NCBI GenBank assembly: GCA_021821945.1
Contig: JAJZTF010000011.1
Span: 1-64,000, forward strand
DNA: 64,000 nucleotides
Source of the DNA: Pseudomonadota bacterium
GTDB lineage: Bacteria > Pseudomonadota > Gammaproteobacteria > Burkholderiales > Gallionellaceae
Reading direction: 5' to 3'
The notes below the pieces were generated by a model. It saw nothing but the letters and a program-made list of their open reading frames with translations, was not told where the DNA came from and made no database searches. Both the position numbers and the translations under genes were made by a program. Shown here piece by piece: positions 16,906 to 26,379 of the stretch; position 1 is the first letter of the stretch, and each line of letters opens with the position of its first letter.

Positions 16906-18342
16906 ATGTTAGCACAGCTAGGCACTTTTCCCGCCCTGCCCGAAATGATGCAGGCATCCTATGCTCTTGTGGTTTTCCCCAGGGGTAAAAGCCTGCCGAA
17001 GGATCTGCCTCATCTCGGGCTTCTCAAGACCGTGCTTGCAAGGCGGGACATGAAGGCTGCCGAAATTGCAAAGTCGCCCGTTTGCGCGAATGCGGGCAAC
17101 GGAAGTCTGGTCGCATGGGCGATGCTGGACATGGAAAAGGATGCCTTTTCAATCCTTGCTCTGATCAGGAAGGCGATGCAGCCGCTGCTCGAAGAGCATC
17201 CTTCGGAAATCGCAATCATCGTGGTGGGCGATGAGGCGCAGAGAAAGCGGGCTGCCGAGCTTTCGGCATTCGTCGCGCTTGCAAACGGGACGCCCTTGCC
17301 TGTGCACAGGAAGGAAGAAAACCGCATCCTAAAAAAAATCGCGATATACGGTTTCGATGGAAGCCTCGAGCATGTCCGCGCCGCGGCCGAGGGGAATTTC
17401 CTCTGCCGTTCGCTGACCGTCCTGCCGCCCAACGAACTCACGCCCCTGCTCTTTAGGAAGCGCTTGCAGAAACTCGCGAAGGCTCACGGATGGAAGTACG
17501 ACGAGTTCGACATGAAGGCGCTTCGCAGGATGGGGGCTGGCGCATTCGTCGCGGTGGCCCAGGGAAGCGAAACGGAAGATGCGGCGATCGTGCATCTTTC
17601 CTACAGGCATCCCAAGGCGAAGAAGACGGTGGCGCTGGTCGGCAAGGGCATCTGCTTCGACACCGGAGGGCACAATCTCAAGCCCGCTCGCTACATGCAC
17701 AACATGCACGAGGACATGAACGGTTCGGCGGTCGTCCTTGGCATACTGCTCGGCGCATCCATGCAGAAGCTGCCCATGAATCTTGACTGCTGGCTTGCGA
17801 TCGCGCAGAACCACATCAGCCCGAAGGCATACAAGCAGAACGACATCGTGAAGGCATTGAACGGCACGACGATAGAGGTGGTGCATACCGATGCCGAGGG
17901 GCGCATGGTGCTGGCCGACACGCTGACGCTCGCCTCGCGCGAAAAGCCGGGCCTGATGATGGACTTCGCAACGCTCACGGGGAGCATGGAGGAGGCGTTG
18001 GGAAACCGCTATTCGGGCGTTTTGGGAAACGAGGAGGCGCTGCTCGCACTCGCGGTGGAAACGGGGAAAAGGACCGGGGAGCGCCTTTGCGCATTTCCCA
18101 TGGACGAGGACTACGAGGAGGACTTGGAATCCAAGTTTGCCGACATCAAGCAATGCACGCTGGAAGGCGGCGCAGACCACATACTGGCGATGCGATTCCT
18201 GAACCGCTTCGTCGAGAAGGGCACGCCGTGGCTCCACGTCGATCTGTCCGCGAGCCGCTCCGATGAAGGATTGGGCGGCATCGCGACAGAGGTGACGGGA
18301 TTCGGCGTGGTATGGGGGCTGGAGATGCTAAAGGCGAATTGA
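16906..18342 (+). CDS. Leucyl aminopeptidase family protein (M17), divergent
   Basis: This 478-residue M17 peptidase has an N-terminal macro-like domain (about 1-170) and a C-terminal dizinc catalytic domain. The metal and catalytic residues remain: Lys and Asp in [10 protein letters not shown], Lys in HNLKP, Asp in MHEDMNG, and Asp/Glu/Arg in [13 protein letters not shown]. The usual MDEMK segment has changed to MHNMHED, so it is not a standard PepA and substrate preference may differ. It should be a cytoplasmic, metal-dependent exopeptidase. The start at 16906 has GAGG five bases upstream; a longer reading from 16882 lacks this. Confidence 0.88.
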   Translation: MLAQLGTFPALPEMMQASYALVVFPRGKSLPKDLPHLGLLKTVLARRDMKAAEIAKSPVCANAGNGSLVAWAMLDMEKDAFSILALIRKAMQPLLEEHPSEIAIIVVGDEAQRKRAAELSAFVALANGTPLPVHRKEENRILKKIAIYGFDGSLEHVRAAAEGNFLCRSLTVLPPNELTPLLFRKRLQKLAKAHGWKYDEFDMKALRRMGAGAFVAVAQGSETEDAAIVHLSYRHPKAKKTVALVGKGICFDTGGHNLKPARYMHNMHEDMNGSAVVLGILLGASMQKLPMNLDCWLAIAQNHISPKAYKQNDIVKALNGTTIEVVHTDAEGRMVLADTLTLASREKPGLMMDFATLTGSMEEALGNRYSGVLGNEEALLALAVETGKRTGERLCAFPMDEDYEEDLESKFADIKQCTLEGGADHILAMRFLNRFVEKGTPWLHVDLSASRSDEGLGGIATEVTGFGVVWGLEMLKAN

Positions 18343-18347
18343 TGCGC

Positions 18348-18620
18348 CTACTGGACTCTGGTCTTGGAATGCTTTGCTGAGTGAGACGCGACCCTGACGG
18401 ATTCCGCCTTCTGTTCGCGAGCGATCATCTCCATCCTGATCTTCTTGTTGACCCATGGAGTGGAGAGGGCGCGAGGACCGTGATCCAGCGGCAGGATGAT
18501 CTGGTTGTCCTGTGATGCACTGTGTTCGGCTGCACGGATGACATCCCAGTTGGGGCCTGCGAATGCGGGCATTGCAAAAACAAGCGAGAGTGCGGCGATT
18601 GCGGTTAGATTCTTTTTCAT
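18348..18620 (-). CDS. Small exported protein, unknown function (90 aa)
   Basis: A clear Sec signal peptide (MKKNLTAIAALSLVFAMPAFA, cleavage before GPNWD) is followed by about 69 mature residues rich in Ala, His and Lys, ending SAKHSKTRVQ. A central phrase, QIILPLDHGPRALSTPW, shows no motif I know. A good RBS (AGGAG) precedes the ATG. The protein is probably periplasmic. It may share a transcript with the YqaA-like gene 73 bases upstream. Confidence 0.7.
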   Translation of the reverse strand: MKKNLTAIAALSLVFAMPAFAGPNWDVIRAAEHSASQDNQIILPLDHGPRALSTPWVNKKIRMEMIAREQKAESVRVASHSAKHSKTRVQ

Positions 18621-18693
18621 GTTTTACTCCTCTTTACAAAAGACAGCGGTGGATCGGACAGAGGAGATGCATGAAAGTTCAAATTGGGCGCTC

Positions 18694-19092
18694 TCAGAGA
18701 TGATGCACGGTGATCGCGATCAGTGCATATCTTGCGAACTTCCCGATCGTCATGAAGAAGGCGGATTGCCATATGCTCATGCGCAACCAGCCTGCCGCCA
18801 GGCAGAATGCATCGCCGATCAGTGGAGCCCATGCGAGAAGCAGGACCGGGGTTCCGTAACGCCTGACCTTCTCCACATGCTTCAGTTCCCTTTGCGGAAC
18901 CAGCCATCCCATGAAGAAGCTCGTCATGCCGCCCAGCGTATTGCCCAGGGTTGCAAGTCCCAGCGACATCCAGAGCGTATCGGGATATTTTCTGAGCATG
19001 GCAAAGAGTATCGCCTCGGACCCTCCTGGAAGCAGGGTCGCAGCCAGGAAGCTGCTTGCAAAAAGAGAATATAGGCCTGCGGTTTCCGTCAT
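18694..19092 (-). CDS. YqaA/DedA-related membrane protein (VTT domain)
   Basis: This 132-residue integral membrane protein matches the small YqaA branch of the SNARE-associated/VTT (DedA-like) superfamily: an N-terminal amphipathic segment, LPGGSEAILFAMLRK, the glycine-rich re-entrant LGNTLGGMTSFFMGW and the later LLAWAPLIGDAFCLAAGWLRM. DedA-type proteins are linked to lipid scrambling and membrane homeostasis; the role of YqaA itself is poorly known. It is followed on the same strand by the small exported protein. Confidence 0.82.
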   Translation of the reverse strand: MTETAGLYSLFASSFLAATLLPGGSEAILFAMLRKYPDTLWMSLGLATLGNTLGGMTSFFMGWLVPQRELKHVEKVRRYGTPVLLLAWAPLIGDAFCLAAGWLRMSIWQSAFFMTIGKFARYALIAITVHHL

Positions 19093-19120
19093 GGCCCTTC
19101 AAATCCTTGCGCGAGTCCGC

Positions 19121-19879
19121 TCAGGGCCTGATCGCCGAGAACACCTTCTTTGCAAGCGAACCGGCCGCCTGCAAAGGGTTTGCGCGTATCGCCTTTTCCT
19201 CTTCTGCCATCATCACGAAGAGTCCGTCCATTGCCTTTCGCGTGATGTAGTCGTCGAGATTCGCATCCTGCGGGTCGACGAGGCCGAGCTTCGCGCCCTG
19301 TCCTGCGAACTGGTCATACTTGTCGGCGAGCCTGACCTTCTGCATGGAGCGTGCGACGATGGGCCTGAATTTTTCGGACAGCGCGGTTTCCGTGTTCCTG
19401 CGAAAGTACTGCGTCGCCGCATCGTTTCCGCCCATCAGTATTCCTTTCGCGTCCGACACGCTCATGTTCTTCACCGCCGAAACCAGAAGCGTCTTGGCTT
19501 CCGGTACTGCGGCCTCCGCCGCCCGGTTCATCGAGGTGACGAGGTCGTCCGAATATTTCCCCATGCCCAGCGTGTGCATGAGATCGGCCGCCTTCTGAAG
19601 CTTTCCGGGCAGGGGGATGCGCACCTTGTCGTTGCCCAGGAAACCGTCCTTCTTCGAGAGGTTGGCCACGGCACTCTCTGCCCCCTGGGTCAGCGCCTGC
19701 TTCAATCCGCCGACCTGATCCTGGTTGCTCAGATTTCCGAGCGCCGCAGGATTGGCGGCGGGCGCTGTGCTTTGAGACTGATTCAGCGTTCCCAATTCCT
19801 TTTTGAGTTCCCCCAGATCGAAGGCGTGGGCGGATGCGGCAAGCAGTATTGCGATGAGAGGCAAATAACGCGGTGTCAT
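19121..19879 (-). CDS. DUF4197 family periplasmic protein
   Basis: This 252-residue protein has a signal peptide (YLPLIAILLAASAHA-FDLG), a Ser/Ala/Asn linker, and a C-terminal helical domain with GLKQAL, VRIPLPGKLQKA, MNRAAEAAVPEAK and GNDAATQYFR, the recognisable DUF4197 pattern. The function is unknown. The start chosen is ATG 19879, which gives the signal peptide and has CTGGAG eight bases upstream; the frame remains open far beyond it only because it passes through the lpdA gene region. It stands between the YqaA-like gene and lpdA on the same strand. Confidence 0.85.
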   Translation of the reverse strand: MTPRYLPLIAILLAASAHAFDLGELKKELGTLNQSQSTAPAANPAALGNLSNQDQVGGLKQALTQGAESAVANLSKKDGFLGNDKVRIPLPGKLQKAADLMHTLGMGKYSDDLVTSMNRAAEAAVPEAKTLLVSAVKNMSVSDAKGILMGGNDAATQYFRRNTETALSEKFRPIVARSMQKVRLADKYDQFAGQGAKLGLVDPQDANLDDYITRKAMDGLFVMMAEEEKAIRANPLQAAGSLAKKVFSAIRP

Positions 19880-19989
19880 GGTGCACTCCAGATTAGTTTC
19901 GAATCCATTTCTTCGCGCGGAGGGTATTTGAGAAGACCAGGCCCGACAATCCAGCCACTCTTTCTTCCGCGTGAGCCTGTGTTGCAACC

Positions 19990-21729
19990 TTATCTTTTCC
20001 TTGGCGGCAGAAGATCGGTGATCGTGCCTTCCGCCATTTCCGCTGCAAAGCAGAGCGTCTCCGAGAGCGTGGGGTGGGGATGGATGGTGAGCCCCATGTC
20101 TTCCATGTCGGCGCCCATCTCGAGCGCCAACACCGCTTCCGCAATCAGTTCTCCCGCGTTCACGCCGACGATGCCGGCCCCGAGTATGCGCCTTGTCTTG
20201 GGATCGAGCAGCACCTTGGTCATGCCTTCCTCGCGAGCCACAGACAGGGCGCGACCCGATGCAGCCCACGGGAACGAACCCTTTTCATATGCGATGCCCT
20301 GGGCCTTGGCCTGGGTCTCCGTCAATCCCATCCATGCGATCTCGGGATCGGTATAGGCGACTGAAGGTATCGTCATCGGTTCGAAAAACGCCTTGTGCCC
20401 GGCGATGTTCTCGGCTGCGACCTTGCCTTCGTGAACTGCCTTGTGCGCAAGCATCGGGTCGCCCACGATGTCGCCTATCGCATAGATGTGTGGCACATTG
20501 GTGCGCTGCTGTTTGTCCACAGGGATGAAACCGCGCTCGTTCACATTGACGCCTGCCGCTTGTGCATTGATCTCGCGGCCGTTGGGGCGGCGTCCAACCG
20601 CCATCAGCACCTTGTCGTAGATCTGCGGCTCTAGCGCGGCTTCTCCTTCGAAGGTGACTCTGAGGCCTTCAGCAAGGGGCTCGATCTTCGTGACCCTGGT
20701 CTTGAGATGGATCGCCTCGTATCTCTTGGATATCCTCGCGTGCAGCGGCTTGACCATGTCCTTGTCGGCGCCCGGGATCAGCTGATCCATCAGCTCGACC
20801 ACGGAGATTTTCGAGCCAAGCGCATCGTAAACTGTCGCCATCTCGAGCCCTATGATGCCCCCTCCTATGATCAGCATGCGCTTTGGTATGTCCTTTAATG
20901 CCAGTGCGCCCGTGGAATCGATGATGCGGGGATCTTCATAGGGGAAGCCCGGGATGCGCGTAACGCTCGATCCTGCTGCGATGATCGCATGATCGAAGCT
21001 GATGATCTTTTCGCCATCAACCGTTTCAACGGAAATGCTCTTGGGCGATACGAACTTCGCGACGCCCCGCACCACCTGAACCTTGCGCTGCTTTGCGAGC
21101 TGCTTCAGTCCTCCGGTGAGCCTGGCTACCACGCTTTCCTTCCAGCCCCTGATCTTATCTATGTCGATTGCGGGTTTGCCGAAGGTCAGGCCGTGATGGG
21201 AAGCGTCGTCGGCCTCGGTGATGACCTTCGCAACGTGCAGCAGCGCCTTGGAAGGGATGCAGCCGACATTGAGGCATACGCCGCCAAGGCTCTCGTGTTT
21301 TTCTATCATCACGACCTGCTTGCCCAGATCGGCCGCCCTGAACGCTGCCGTGTAGCCGCCTGGCCCCGCGCCCAGCACCAGAACCTCGGCATGGAGAGAG
21401 GATTGAGGATTGGAGGATTGAGGGGCGGGCGTTGAGGAGTGAGGAGTGGGGAGTGTGGAGGCAGCCTCCTCACTCCTCGTTCCTGCATCCTGAACTTCCA
21501 GCATTAATATCACGCTGCCTTCGGATACCTTGTCGCCGGCCTTGACCTTCATCTCCTTGATGGTGCCGGAAGCGGGTGAGGGCACTTCCATCGCGGCCTT
21601 GTCGGTTTCAAGCGTGATGAGGGACTGTTCCTTCTCTATCCTGTCCCCCTTCTTGACGGAGACCTCGATGACGGCGACATCCTTGAAATCGCCTATGTCC
21701 GGTACTCTGACTTCTATTGTCTGGCTCAT
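19990..21729 (-). CDS. lpdA: Dihydrolipoyl dehydrogenase with an N-terminal lipoyl domain
   Basis: This 579-residue E3 enzyme re-oxidises dihydrolipoamide for pyruvate (or 2-oxoglutarate) dehydrogenase. Residues 1-78 are a lipoyl domain with the lipoylated Lys in ETDKAAME. Residues about 80-111 are a Ser/Thr/Pro/Ala linker. Then comes the FAD domain ([15 protein letters not shown]) with the redox disulfide GGVCLNVGC, the NAD domain ([12 protein letters not shown]) and the dimer interface with the catalytic His region ([10 protein letters not shown]). The lipoyl-E3 fusion is common in betaproteobacteria. Odd feature: the linker DNA (21398-21492) is built from GGATTGAG/GAGGAGTG-type repeats and holds a perfect 13-base inverted repeat. 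No aceE or aceF is in the window; proA lies upstream. Confidence 0.95.
   Translation of the reverse strand: MSQTIEVRVPDIGDFKDVAVIEVSVKKGDRIEKEQSLITLETDKAAMEVPSPASGTIKEMKVKAGDKVSEGSVILMLEVQDAGTRSEEAASTLPTPHSSTPAPQSSNPQSSLHAEVLVLGAGPGGYTAAFRAADLGKQVVMIEKHESLGGVCLNVGCIPSKALLHVAKVITEADDASHHGLTFGKPAIDIDKIRGWKESVVARLTGGLKQLAKQRKVQVVRGVAKFVSPKSISVETVDGEKIISFDHAIIAAGSSVTRIPGFPYEDPRIIDSTGALALKDIPKRMLIIGGGIIGLEMATVYDALGSKISVVELMDQLIPGADKDMVKPLHARISKRYEAIHLKTRVTKIEPLAEGLRVTFEGEAALEPQIYDKVLMAVGRRPNGREINAQAAGVNVNERGFIPVDKQQRTNVPHIYAIGDIVGDPMLAHKAVHEGKVAAENIAGHKAFFEPMTIPSVAYTDPEIAWMGLTETQAKAQGIAYEKGSFPWAASGRALSVAREEGMTKVLLDPKTRRILGAGIVGVNAGELIAEAVLALEMGADMEDMGLTIHPHPTLSETLCFAAEMAEGTITDLLPPRKR
21398..21492. 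repeat. GGATTGAG/GAGGAGTG repeat tract inside lpdA, with a 13-bp perfect inverted repeat
   Basis: The plus strand shows tandem degenerate units GAGGATTGAGGATTGGAGGATTG, then GTTGAGGAGTGAGGAGTGGGGAG, and then the opposite orientation CCTCCTCACTCCTC. GAGGAGTGAGGAG (21434-21446) is the exact reverse complement of 21466-21478, with a 19-base spacer. The tract stays in frame and encodes the flexible interdomain linker of the E3 enzyme. It is similar to the tracts at 23911, 35487 and 35871. Confidence 0.85.
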
Positions 21730-21749
21730 GTGTTCTCCGTAAATTCGGG

Positions 21750-21771
21750 GTTCCCGCCTGTTCGGGAATCC
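21750..21771. repeat. Short palindrome between proA and lpdA
   Basis: TTCCCG (21751-21756) and CGGGAA (21763-21768) form a 6-base perfect stem around a 6-base loop, with flanking G/T wobble extension. It lies in the 47-base gap between the proA stop and the lpdA start on the minus strand. It resembles the dispersed GGATTCCCG-type extragenic palindromes of betaproteobacteria. It has no T-run, so it is not a typical terminator. Confidence 0.45.
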
Positions 21772-21776
21772 ATTGT

Positions 21777-23036
21777 CTATATCCTGATCTGGCCGCTTCC
21801 AAGCACGATGTATTTCTGGGAAGTCAGCCCTTCCAGCCCCACAGGTCCGCGCGCATGGATCTTGTCGGTGGAAATGCCGATCTCCGCACCCAGGCCGTAT
21901 TCGAAGCCGTCCGCGAAGCGGGTGGATGCATTGACCATCACCGAGCTCGAATCCACTTCGCGCAAGAAGCGCATCGCGCTCGAATAGTTTTCGGTCACGA
22001 TCGCGTCGGTGTGCTGGGAGCCATAGGTCGCTATGTGCTGTATCGCTTCATCCATGTCCTTCACGATGCGCACGCTCAGGATGGGGGCCAGATATTCGGT
22101 GCGCCAGTCTTCCTCGCTGGCGGGCTTCATCTCCCGGATCAGCTTGCAGGATGCTTCATCTCCGCGCAGTTCCACTCCCTTCTCGATATAGATCCTGCAA
22201 AGGAAGGGCAGGACGGATGCGGCGATCTCGCTTGAGACGAGCAGCGTTTCCATTGCATTGCACACGCCATAGCGGTGGGTCTTCGCGTTGTCTGCTATGC
22301 GTATCGCCTTGTCGATGTCTGCATCCTTGTCTATGTAGACATGGCAGATGCCGTCCAGGTGCTTGATCACGGGAACCTTCGCTTCTTCGGAGATGCGCGC
22401 GATCAGGCTCTTGCCTCCGCGCGGCACGATCACGTCGACAAAGTCCTTCATCGTGATGAGTTCTCCGACTGCCGCGCGGTCTGTCGTGGAGACCACCTGA
22501 ACCGCGGTCTCGGGCAATCCTGCCGCCTTCAGTCCTGCATGAACGCAGGCGGCGATCGCGGTATTTGTGTGGAATGCCTCCGAGCCGCCGCGCAGTATCG
22601 CAGCGTTGCCGGACTTGATGCAGAGGCCTGCCGCATCCGCCGTGACATTGGGCCGGGATTCGTAGATGATGCCGACCACGCCCAGGGGCACGCGCATCTT
22701 TCCAACCTGTATGCCGGATGGGCGAAAGCTCAAATCGCTGATCCCGCCTATCGGGTCTGCGAGCTGCGCGATCTGCAGCAGGCCGTCGGACATCGCGCGT
22801 ATGGTCTTGGGGCTTAAGGTCAGCCGGTCTACGGATGCGTCGTCCAGCCCGCCGGCTTTCGCGGCGGCAACGTCCTTGGCATTGGCCGCGAGCAGCGCGG
22901 GGGACTGCGCCTGCAGTGCATCCGCGATCGCGGTGAGCGCGCGGTTCTTTTCGTTCGTAGTGGCCTGGGCCATGATGCGGGAAGCGGCTCTTGCCCCCCG
23001 GCCTACGCCCTGCATGTATGTCTTGATGTCTTCCAT
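21777..23036 (-). CDS. proA: Gamma-glutamyl phosphate reductase (glutamate-5-semialdehyde dehydrogenase)
   Basis: This 419-residue enzyme catalyses the second step of proline synthesis, reducing gamma-glutamyl phosphate with NADPH. The catalytic cysteine lies in [11 protein letters not shown], and the cofactor and substrate regions [16 protein letters not shown] and [14 protein letters not shown] are standard. The start ATG 23036 ([12 protein letters not shown]) gives the usual length of about 417; the frame stays open upstream only through the trpC region. The proB kinase gene is not adjacent. It is divergent from trpC with an 84-base gap. Confidence 0.95.
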   Translation of the reverse strand: MEDIKTYMQGVGRGARAASRIMAQATTNEKNRALTAIADALQAQSPALLAANAKDVAAAKAGGLDDASVDRLTLSPKTIRAMSDGLLQIAQLADPIGGISDLSFRPSGIQVGKMRVPLGVVGIIYESRPNVTADAAGLCIKSGNAAILRGGSEAFHTNTAIAACVHAGLKAAGLPETAVQVVSTTDRAAVGELITMKDFVDVIVPRGGKSLIARISEEAKVPVIKHLDGICHVYIDKDADIDKAIRIADNAKTHRYGVCNAMETLLVSSEIAASVLPFLCRIYIEKGVELRGDEASCKLIREMKPASEEDWRTEYLAPILSVRIVKDMDEAIQHIATYGSQHTDAIVTENYSSAMRFLREVDSSSVMVNASTRFADGFEYGLGAEIGISTDKIHARGPVGLEGLTSQKYIVLGSGQIRI

Positions 23037-23120
23037 GGCTTCAAATCTTCTGCGGGAATGATTGCGCATTTTAGCATCCCGCTTGGGGTAGAATGCGCGC
23101 CTTTCGTTTGGAAATGAAAA

Positions 23121-23924
23121 ATGTCGGACATATTGAACAGGATACTCGGGGTCAAGGCTGTCGAGGTGATGAAGGCGAAGGCTGAAAAGTCGCCTGCCGA
23201 CATGCGCAGGGATGCCGAAGCGGCTCCACCCCCGCGCGATTTCGTCGGCGCGATCCGCGTCAGGATTGCGGATGGACTGCCCGCGGTGATTGCGGAGATC
23301 AAGAAGGCGAGTCCCAGCAAGGGCATCATAAGGAATGACTTCAAGCCTTTGGAGATCGCTTCGAGCTATGAAAAGCATGGCGCGGCCTGTTTGTCCGTGC
23401 TGACTGACGCGGAATTCTTCAAGGGATCGCCTGAGTATTTGCGGGAAGCAAGGGCTGCATGTTCGCTTCCCGTGCTGCGCAAGGATTTCATGGTGGATGA
23501 ATATCAGATCCATCAGGCGCGCGCGATGGGGGCGGATGCGATCCTGCTGATCGCGGCGGCACTCGACCTGAAAAAAATGCAAGCGTTCGAGTCTTTGGCG
23601 CAAAGTTTGGGGATGGCGGTGCTGGTCGAGGTGCACAACGCGGCCGAGCTTGAAGTGGCCATGAAATTGAATACGCCCTTGATCGGAATCAACAACCGCA
23701 ACTTGCGCACCTTCGAGGTCAGCCTCAGGACCACGCTGGACTTGTTGCCTGCATTGAAGGCTGACCCAGGGAGAATCGCGGTCACCGAGAGCGGCATACT
23801 GGACCAGGATGATGTCAGGCTGATGCGCGAGAACGGTGTAAACACATTCCTGGTGGGGGAGGCCTTCATGCGCGCTGAAGATCCGGGCAAGGAACTGGCG
23901 AGTCTATTCAGGATTGAGGATTGA
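23121..23924 (+). CDS. trpC: Indole-3-glycerol phosphate synthase
   Basis: This 267-residue stand-alone TIM-barrel enzyme closes the indole ring in tryptophan synthesis. It shows [11 protein letters not shown] (substrate-binding and catalytic Lys), [13 protein letters not shown] with the second catalytic Lys, [12 protein letters not shown] and TESGI. It is not fused to TrpF. In many betaproteobacteria it follows trpD; here it is alone next to proA. The last codons (RIED) and the TGA are written by a GGATTGAGGATTGAG repeat, so the repeat seems to have supplied or reached the natural end of the gene. Confidence 0.95.
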   Translation: MSDILNRILGVKAVEVMKAKAEKSPADMRRDAEAAPPPRDFVGAIRVRIADGLPAVIAEIKKASPSKGIIRNDFKPLEIASSYEKHGAACLSVLTDAEFFKGSPEYLREARAACSLPVLRKDFMVDEYQIHQARAMGADAILLIAAALDLKKMQAFESLAQSLGMAVLVEVHNAAELEVAMKLNTPLIGINNRNLRTFEVSLRTTLDLLPALKADPGRIAVTESGILDQDDVRLMRENGVNTFLVGEAFMRAEDPGKELASLFRIED

Positions 23925-23966
23925 GAAAGTTTGGAAAAGGGATGCTCAATCCTCGTTTCTCAATCC
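23911..23966. repeat. GGATTGAG repeat pair forming a hairpin across the trpC stop
   Basis: GGATTGAGGATTGAG starts at 23911 inside trpC. Its segment GAGGATTGAG (23916-23925) is the exact reverse complement of CTCAATCCTC (23945-23954), with a 19-base spacer; a further CTCAATCC unit follows at 23959-23966. There is no following T-run, so termination is possible but not shown. The repeat is the same unit as in lpdA and around the four-helix-bundle gene. Confidence 0.85.
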
Positions 23967-24027
23967 CGGCTGTTGTTGCAAAAATGCAACACTTTGTTAA
24001 GTTTTTGTGACAAACCGCGATATCCGC

Positions 24028-24055
24028 TTGCATGAAAAATTTATATCAGCATAAT
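24028..24055 (+). promoter_or_regulatory. Candidate promoter of the porin gene
   Basis: TTGCAT (24028-24033), a 16-base spacer and CATAAT (24050-24055), in the AT-rich 226-base gap before the porin. The -10 matches consensus at five of six positions; the -35 is weak. A small palindrome, GTTGCAAAAATGCAAC, lies just upstream near 23973. The leader would be about 90 bases long. Confidence 0.4.
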
Positions 24056-24150
24056 TCGCTCCAGAATTTTCTGATGAAGAAAATTTAATTTGACTTGCCG
24101 AAATTCCGGTAGCTCAGAGAACCTAAAACAATTTTATCGAGGATAAATAG

Positions 24151-25518
24151 ATGAAGATGAACAAGATTCTTTTGGCCATCCTGGCTATGGGAACGACTGC
24201 GGGCGTAGCGCAAGCCGAAGTCAACATGGTCAGCACCGATAGCACGAACGTCAGCCTGTACGGCATCCTGGATGCAGGCGTGGTTCAGATGACCAATGCC
24301 GGCAACATCAGCCCAACATTTGTTACCGGTGCGGTTCCGACCGGTGCGAATAAGACCAGTGCGCTTGTCAGCGGCAACACGGTTCGCGGCATGATGAACG
24401 GCGGCGAGTCCGCAACCCGCTGGGGCATCATGGGTTCTGAAGACCTGGGCAGCGGCAACAAGGCATTCTTCAAGCTGGAAAGCGGTTTCAGCGTGGCCAA
24501 CGGCACGCTCGCCAATTCCGGTCTGACGAGCGGCAATACTACTGTTCGTACCATGGCTGCAGATACATCCCTGGAAGGTCAGCTCTTCGGTCGCGCAGCT
24601 TACGTCGGTCTTTCCAACACGGACCTCGGTGCGGTTTCCTTCGGTCGTCAGAACAACCTGCAGCTCGACATCATCGCATCAACCGCTGGCGGCTATGATC
24701 CGGTGAACGCGCAGATGTTCTCTCCCATCAACTTCTCCGGCTTCTACGGCGGCGGCGGCGAAACCGACAATGCCCGCATCGATCAGGCTGTGAAGTACTC
24801 CAAGCAGATCGGCAACTTCAACGTGAACGCGCTGTATGGCTTCGGCGGTGTCGCTGGTTCATCGTCTGCACGCAGCAACGAAGAAATCAATCTGGGCTAT
24901 GAAGCGGATACGTTCGGCGTTCAGGGTGCAGCGATGCTGGCCAAGGATACGACCTCTATCACTGGTCCTGGATCTGGACCTGGCGTAACAGGAACAAATA
25001 CCTATGGCTTGGTTAATGCTACGTTTGTGAACTTGACTTCGTACATGCTGACAGGCCGCGTCAAGGTGACCGAGCCATTGATGCTGAAGGCTGGTTACGA
25101 GCGCGTCGAGATCGGTGCTCCCAGCAGCCCGGCTGCTGATTCGCAACTCGGCACCATCTACGGCTATCAAATCGCTCCTGGCAATCTGGTTGGTGGAACG
25201 GGATCGGCATGGCTTGGTGCTCAGAAGAACGTGAACGTGTACTGGCTGGGCGCGAACTACGACCTGTCCTCCAAGACCAAGATCTCTGTCGGCTACTACG
25301 ATGCAGAAACGGTTGCAGGTTCAGGTGGCGGCAACAATAACATCCTGGGAAGCGGTTCGGACAAGTACACTTCCGCGATGATCGAGTACAACCTGAGCAA
25401 GAAGACCAATCTGTACGCAGCCTTCATGCTGGACAAGAAGTCGGGTTCGGCTACATTGGGACCAACTGCGCCAACCACCTTCAACACCTATGGTGGCGGT
25501 CTGCGCGTCAAGTTCTAA
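24151..25518 (+). CDS. Gram-negative porin (betaproteobacterial OmpC-like)
   Basis: This 455-residue outer-membrane trimeric porin has a signal peptide (ILLAILAMGTTAGVAQA) and a first strand VSLYGILDAGV, the typical start of Burkholderiales/Nitrosomonadales porins. It also has RWGIMGSEDLGSGNKAFFKLESGF and FGRAAYVGLS near the front, alternating beta-strand pattern throughout, and a C-terminal Phe (YGGGLRVKF) for BAM recognition. It allows general diffusion of small solutes. It is a single-gene unit with an AT-rich leader and a strong terminator. Codon choice is highly biased (GGC, AAC, AAG), as in abundant proteins. Confidence 0.94.
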   Translation: MKMNKILLAILAMGTTAGVAQAEVNMVSTDSTNVSLYGILDAGVVQMTNAGNISPTFVTGAVPTGANKTSALVSGNTVRGMMNGGESATRWGIMGSEDLGSGNKAFFKLESGFSVANGTLANSGLTSGNTTVRTMAADTSLEGQLFGRAAYVGLSNTDLGAVSFGRQNNLQLDIIASTAGGYDPVNAQMFSPINFSGFYGGGGETDNARIDQAVKYSKQIGNFNVNALYGFGGVAGSSSARSNEEINLGYEADTFGVQGAAMLAKDTTSITGPGSGPGVTGTNTYGLVNATFVNLTSYMLTGRVKVTEPLMLKAGYERVEIGAPSSPAADSQLGTIYGYQIAPGNLVGGTGSAWLGAQKNVNVYWLGANYDLSSKTKISVGYYDAETVAGSGGGNNNILGSGSDKYTSAMIEYNLSKKTNLYAAFMLDKKSGSATLGPTAPTTFNTYGGGLRVKF

Positions 25519-25558
25519 TCTGAAAGCCGCTTGGCCGGCTTGAGTTTGGAATGACTTG

Positions 25559-25592
25559 AAACCCATCGCGGTAACGCGGTGGGTTTTTTATT
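25559..25592 (+). terminator. Rho-independent terminator after the porin
   Basis: The stem ACCCATCGCG / CGCGGTGGGT (one T/G wobble) closes a GTAA tetraloop and is followed by TTTTTTATTT. It starts about 40 bases after the porin stop codon. Confidence 0.9.
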
Positions 25593-25692
25593 TCGGGCTT
25601 GAAATGATGAAATATTGTTAATGGATGCGGCCTTTTGATTGTGATATTTTCGTATGAATAATGCACTCAAAAACATTACACCCGGAGCGCGG

Positions 25693-26379
25693 ATGCCGAG
25701 AATTCTGGTCATAGAAGACGATGCGATCACGGCGCAGGAGATCGTGAACGAGCTCGCCAGCCACGACTTCGATGTCGAATGGGCGAGTGACGGAAGCGAA
25801 GGATTGGCGCGCGCACTCACCGGAGGACATGATCTCATCACGCTGGACAGGATGCTGCCTTCGATGAACGGGCTTTCCATCGTCACCGCATTGCGCGACA
25901 AGAAAATAGACACGCCAGTGCTGATGATCAGCGCATTGAGCGATGTGGACGAGCGCGTAGATGGGCTGCGCGCGGGTGGTGACGATTACATGGTCAAGCC
26001 TTTCGCCCCCGAGGAGATGGCGGCGAGGGTCGAGGTGCTTCTGAGGCGTCGCAGCCTTGCTCCGAGAGAGCTGAAGCTCCGTGTTTCCGATCTCGAGCTC
26101 GATCTCGTCGCGCGGCAGGTGATGAGGGGCGACAAGGTGCTGGAGCTTTTGCCCACCGAGCTTCGTCTGCTGGAATACATGATGCGCAACTCCGGGCAGA
26201 TACTCACGCGCACCATGCTCTTCGAATCCGTCTGGGGCTATCACTTCGATCCGGGCACCAACATCATAGACGTTCATATCGCGCGCCTTCGCCGCAAGGT
26301 GGATGCGCCCAGCATGTCGCCGCTCATCCATACGGTGCGCGGATCGGGCTATACGCTTAGCGAAAATTTCTCCAAGTGA
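25693..26379 (+). CDS. OmpR/PhoB-family response regulator
   Basis: This 228-residue protein has an N-terminal receiver domain (ILVIEDDAITAQE acidic pocket; phospho-acceptor Asp in ITLDRMLP; Lys in MVKPFAPEE). Its C-terminal winged-helix DNA-binding domain has PTELRLLEYMMR and DVHIARLRRKVD. The chosen start at 25693 has CGGAG upstream; an in-frame ATG at 25654 would add 13 residues. It overlaps the kinase gene by four bases (GTGA). The regulon is not shown, but the RND pump operon begins 189 bases after the kinase on the same strand, so control of that pump is plausible. Confidence 0.9.
   Translation: MPRILVIEDDAITAQEIVNELASHDFDVEWASDGSEGLARALTGGHDLITLDRMLPSMNGLSIVTALRDKKIDTPVLMISALSDVDERVDGLRAGGDDYMVKPFAPEEMAARVEVLLRRRSLAPRELKLRVSDLELDLVARQVMRGDKVLELLPTELRLLEYMMRNSGQILTRTMLFESVWGYHFDPGTNIIDVHIARLRRKVDAPSMSPLIHTVRGSGYTLSENFSK

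Noticed and set aside
21434-21478. Rho-independent terminator in lpdA
   Set aside because: The stem is perfect, but it lies inside an intact coding region and is not followed by a T-run on either strand.
23036-23636. Very long N-terminal extension of ProA on the minus strand
   Set aside because: It is antisense to trpC. ProA proteins begin near the ATG at 23036 and the length then matches the family.
23911-23966. CRISPR-like array at the GGATTGAG repeats
   Set aside because: Units are 7-10 bases without regular unique spacers, and there are no cas genes in the window.
24105-24125. GGTAGCTCAGAG, resembling a tRNA D-arm
   Set aside because: No acceptor stem, anticodon arm or TTCGA loop follows at the right distances; it is only the leader of the porin gene.
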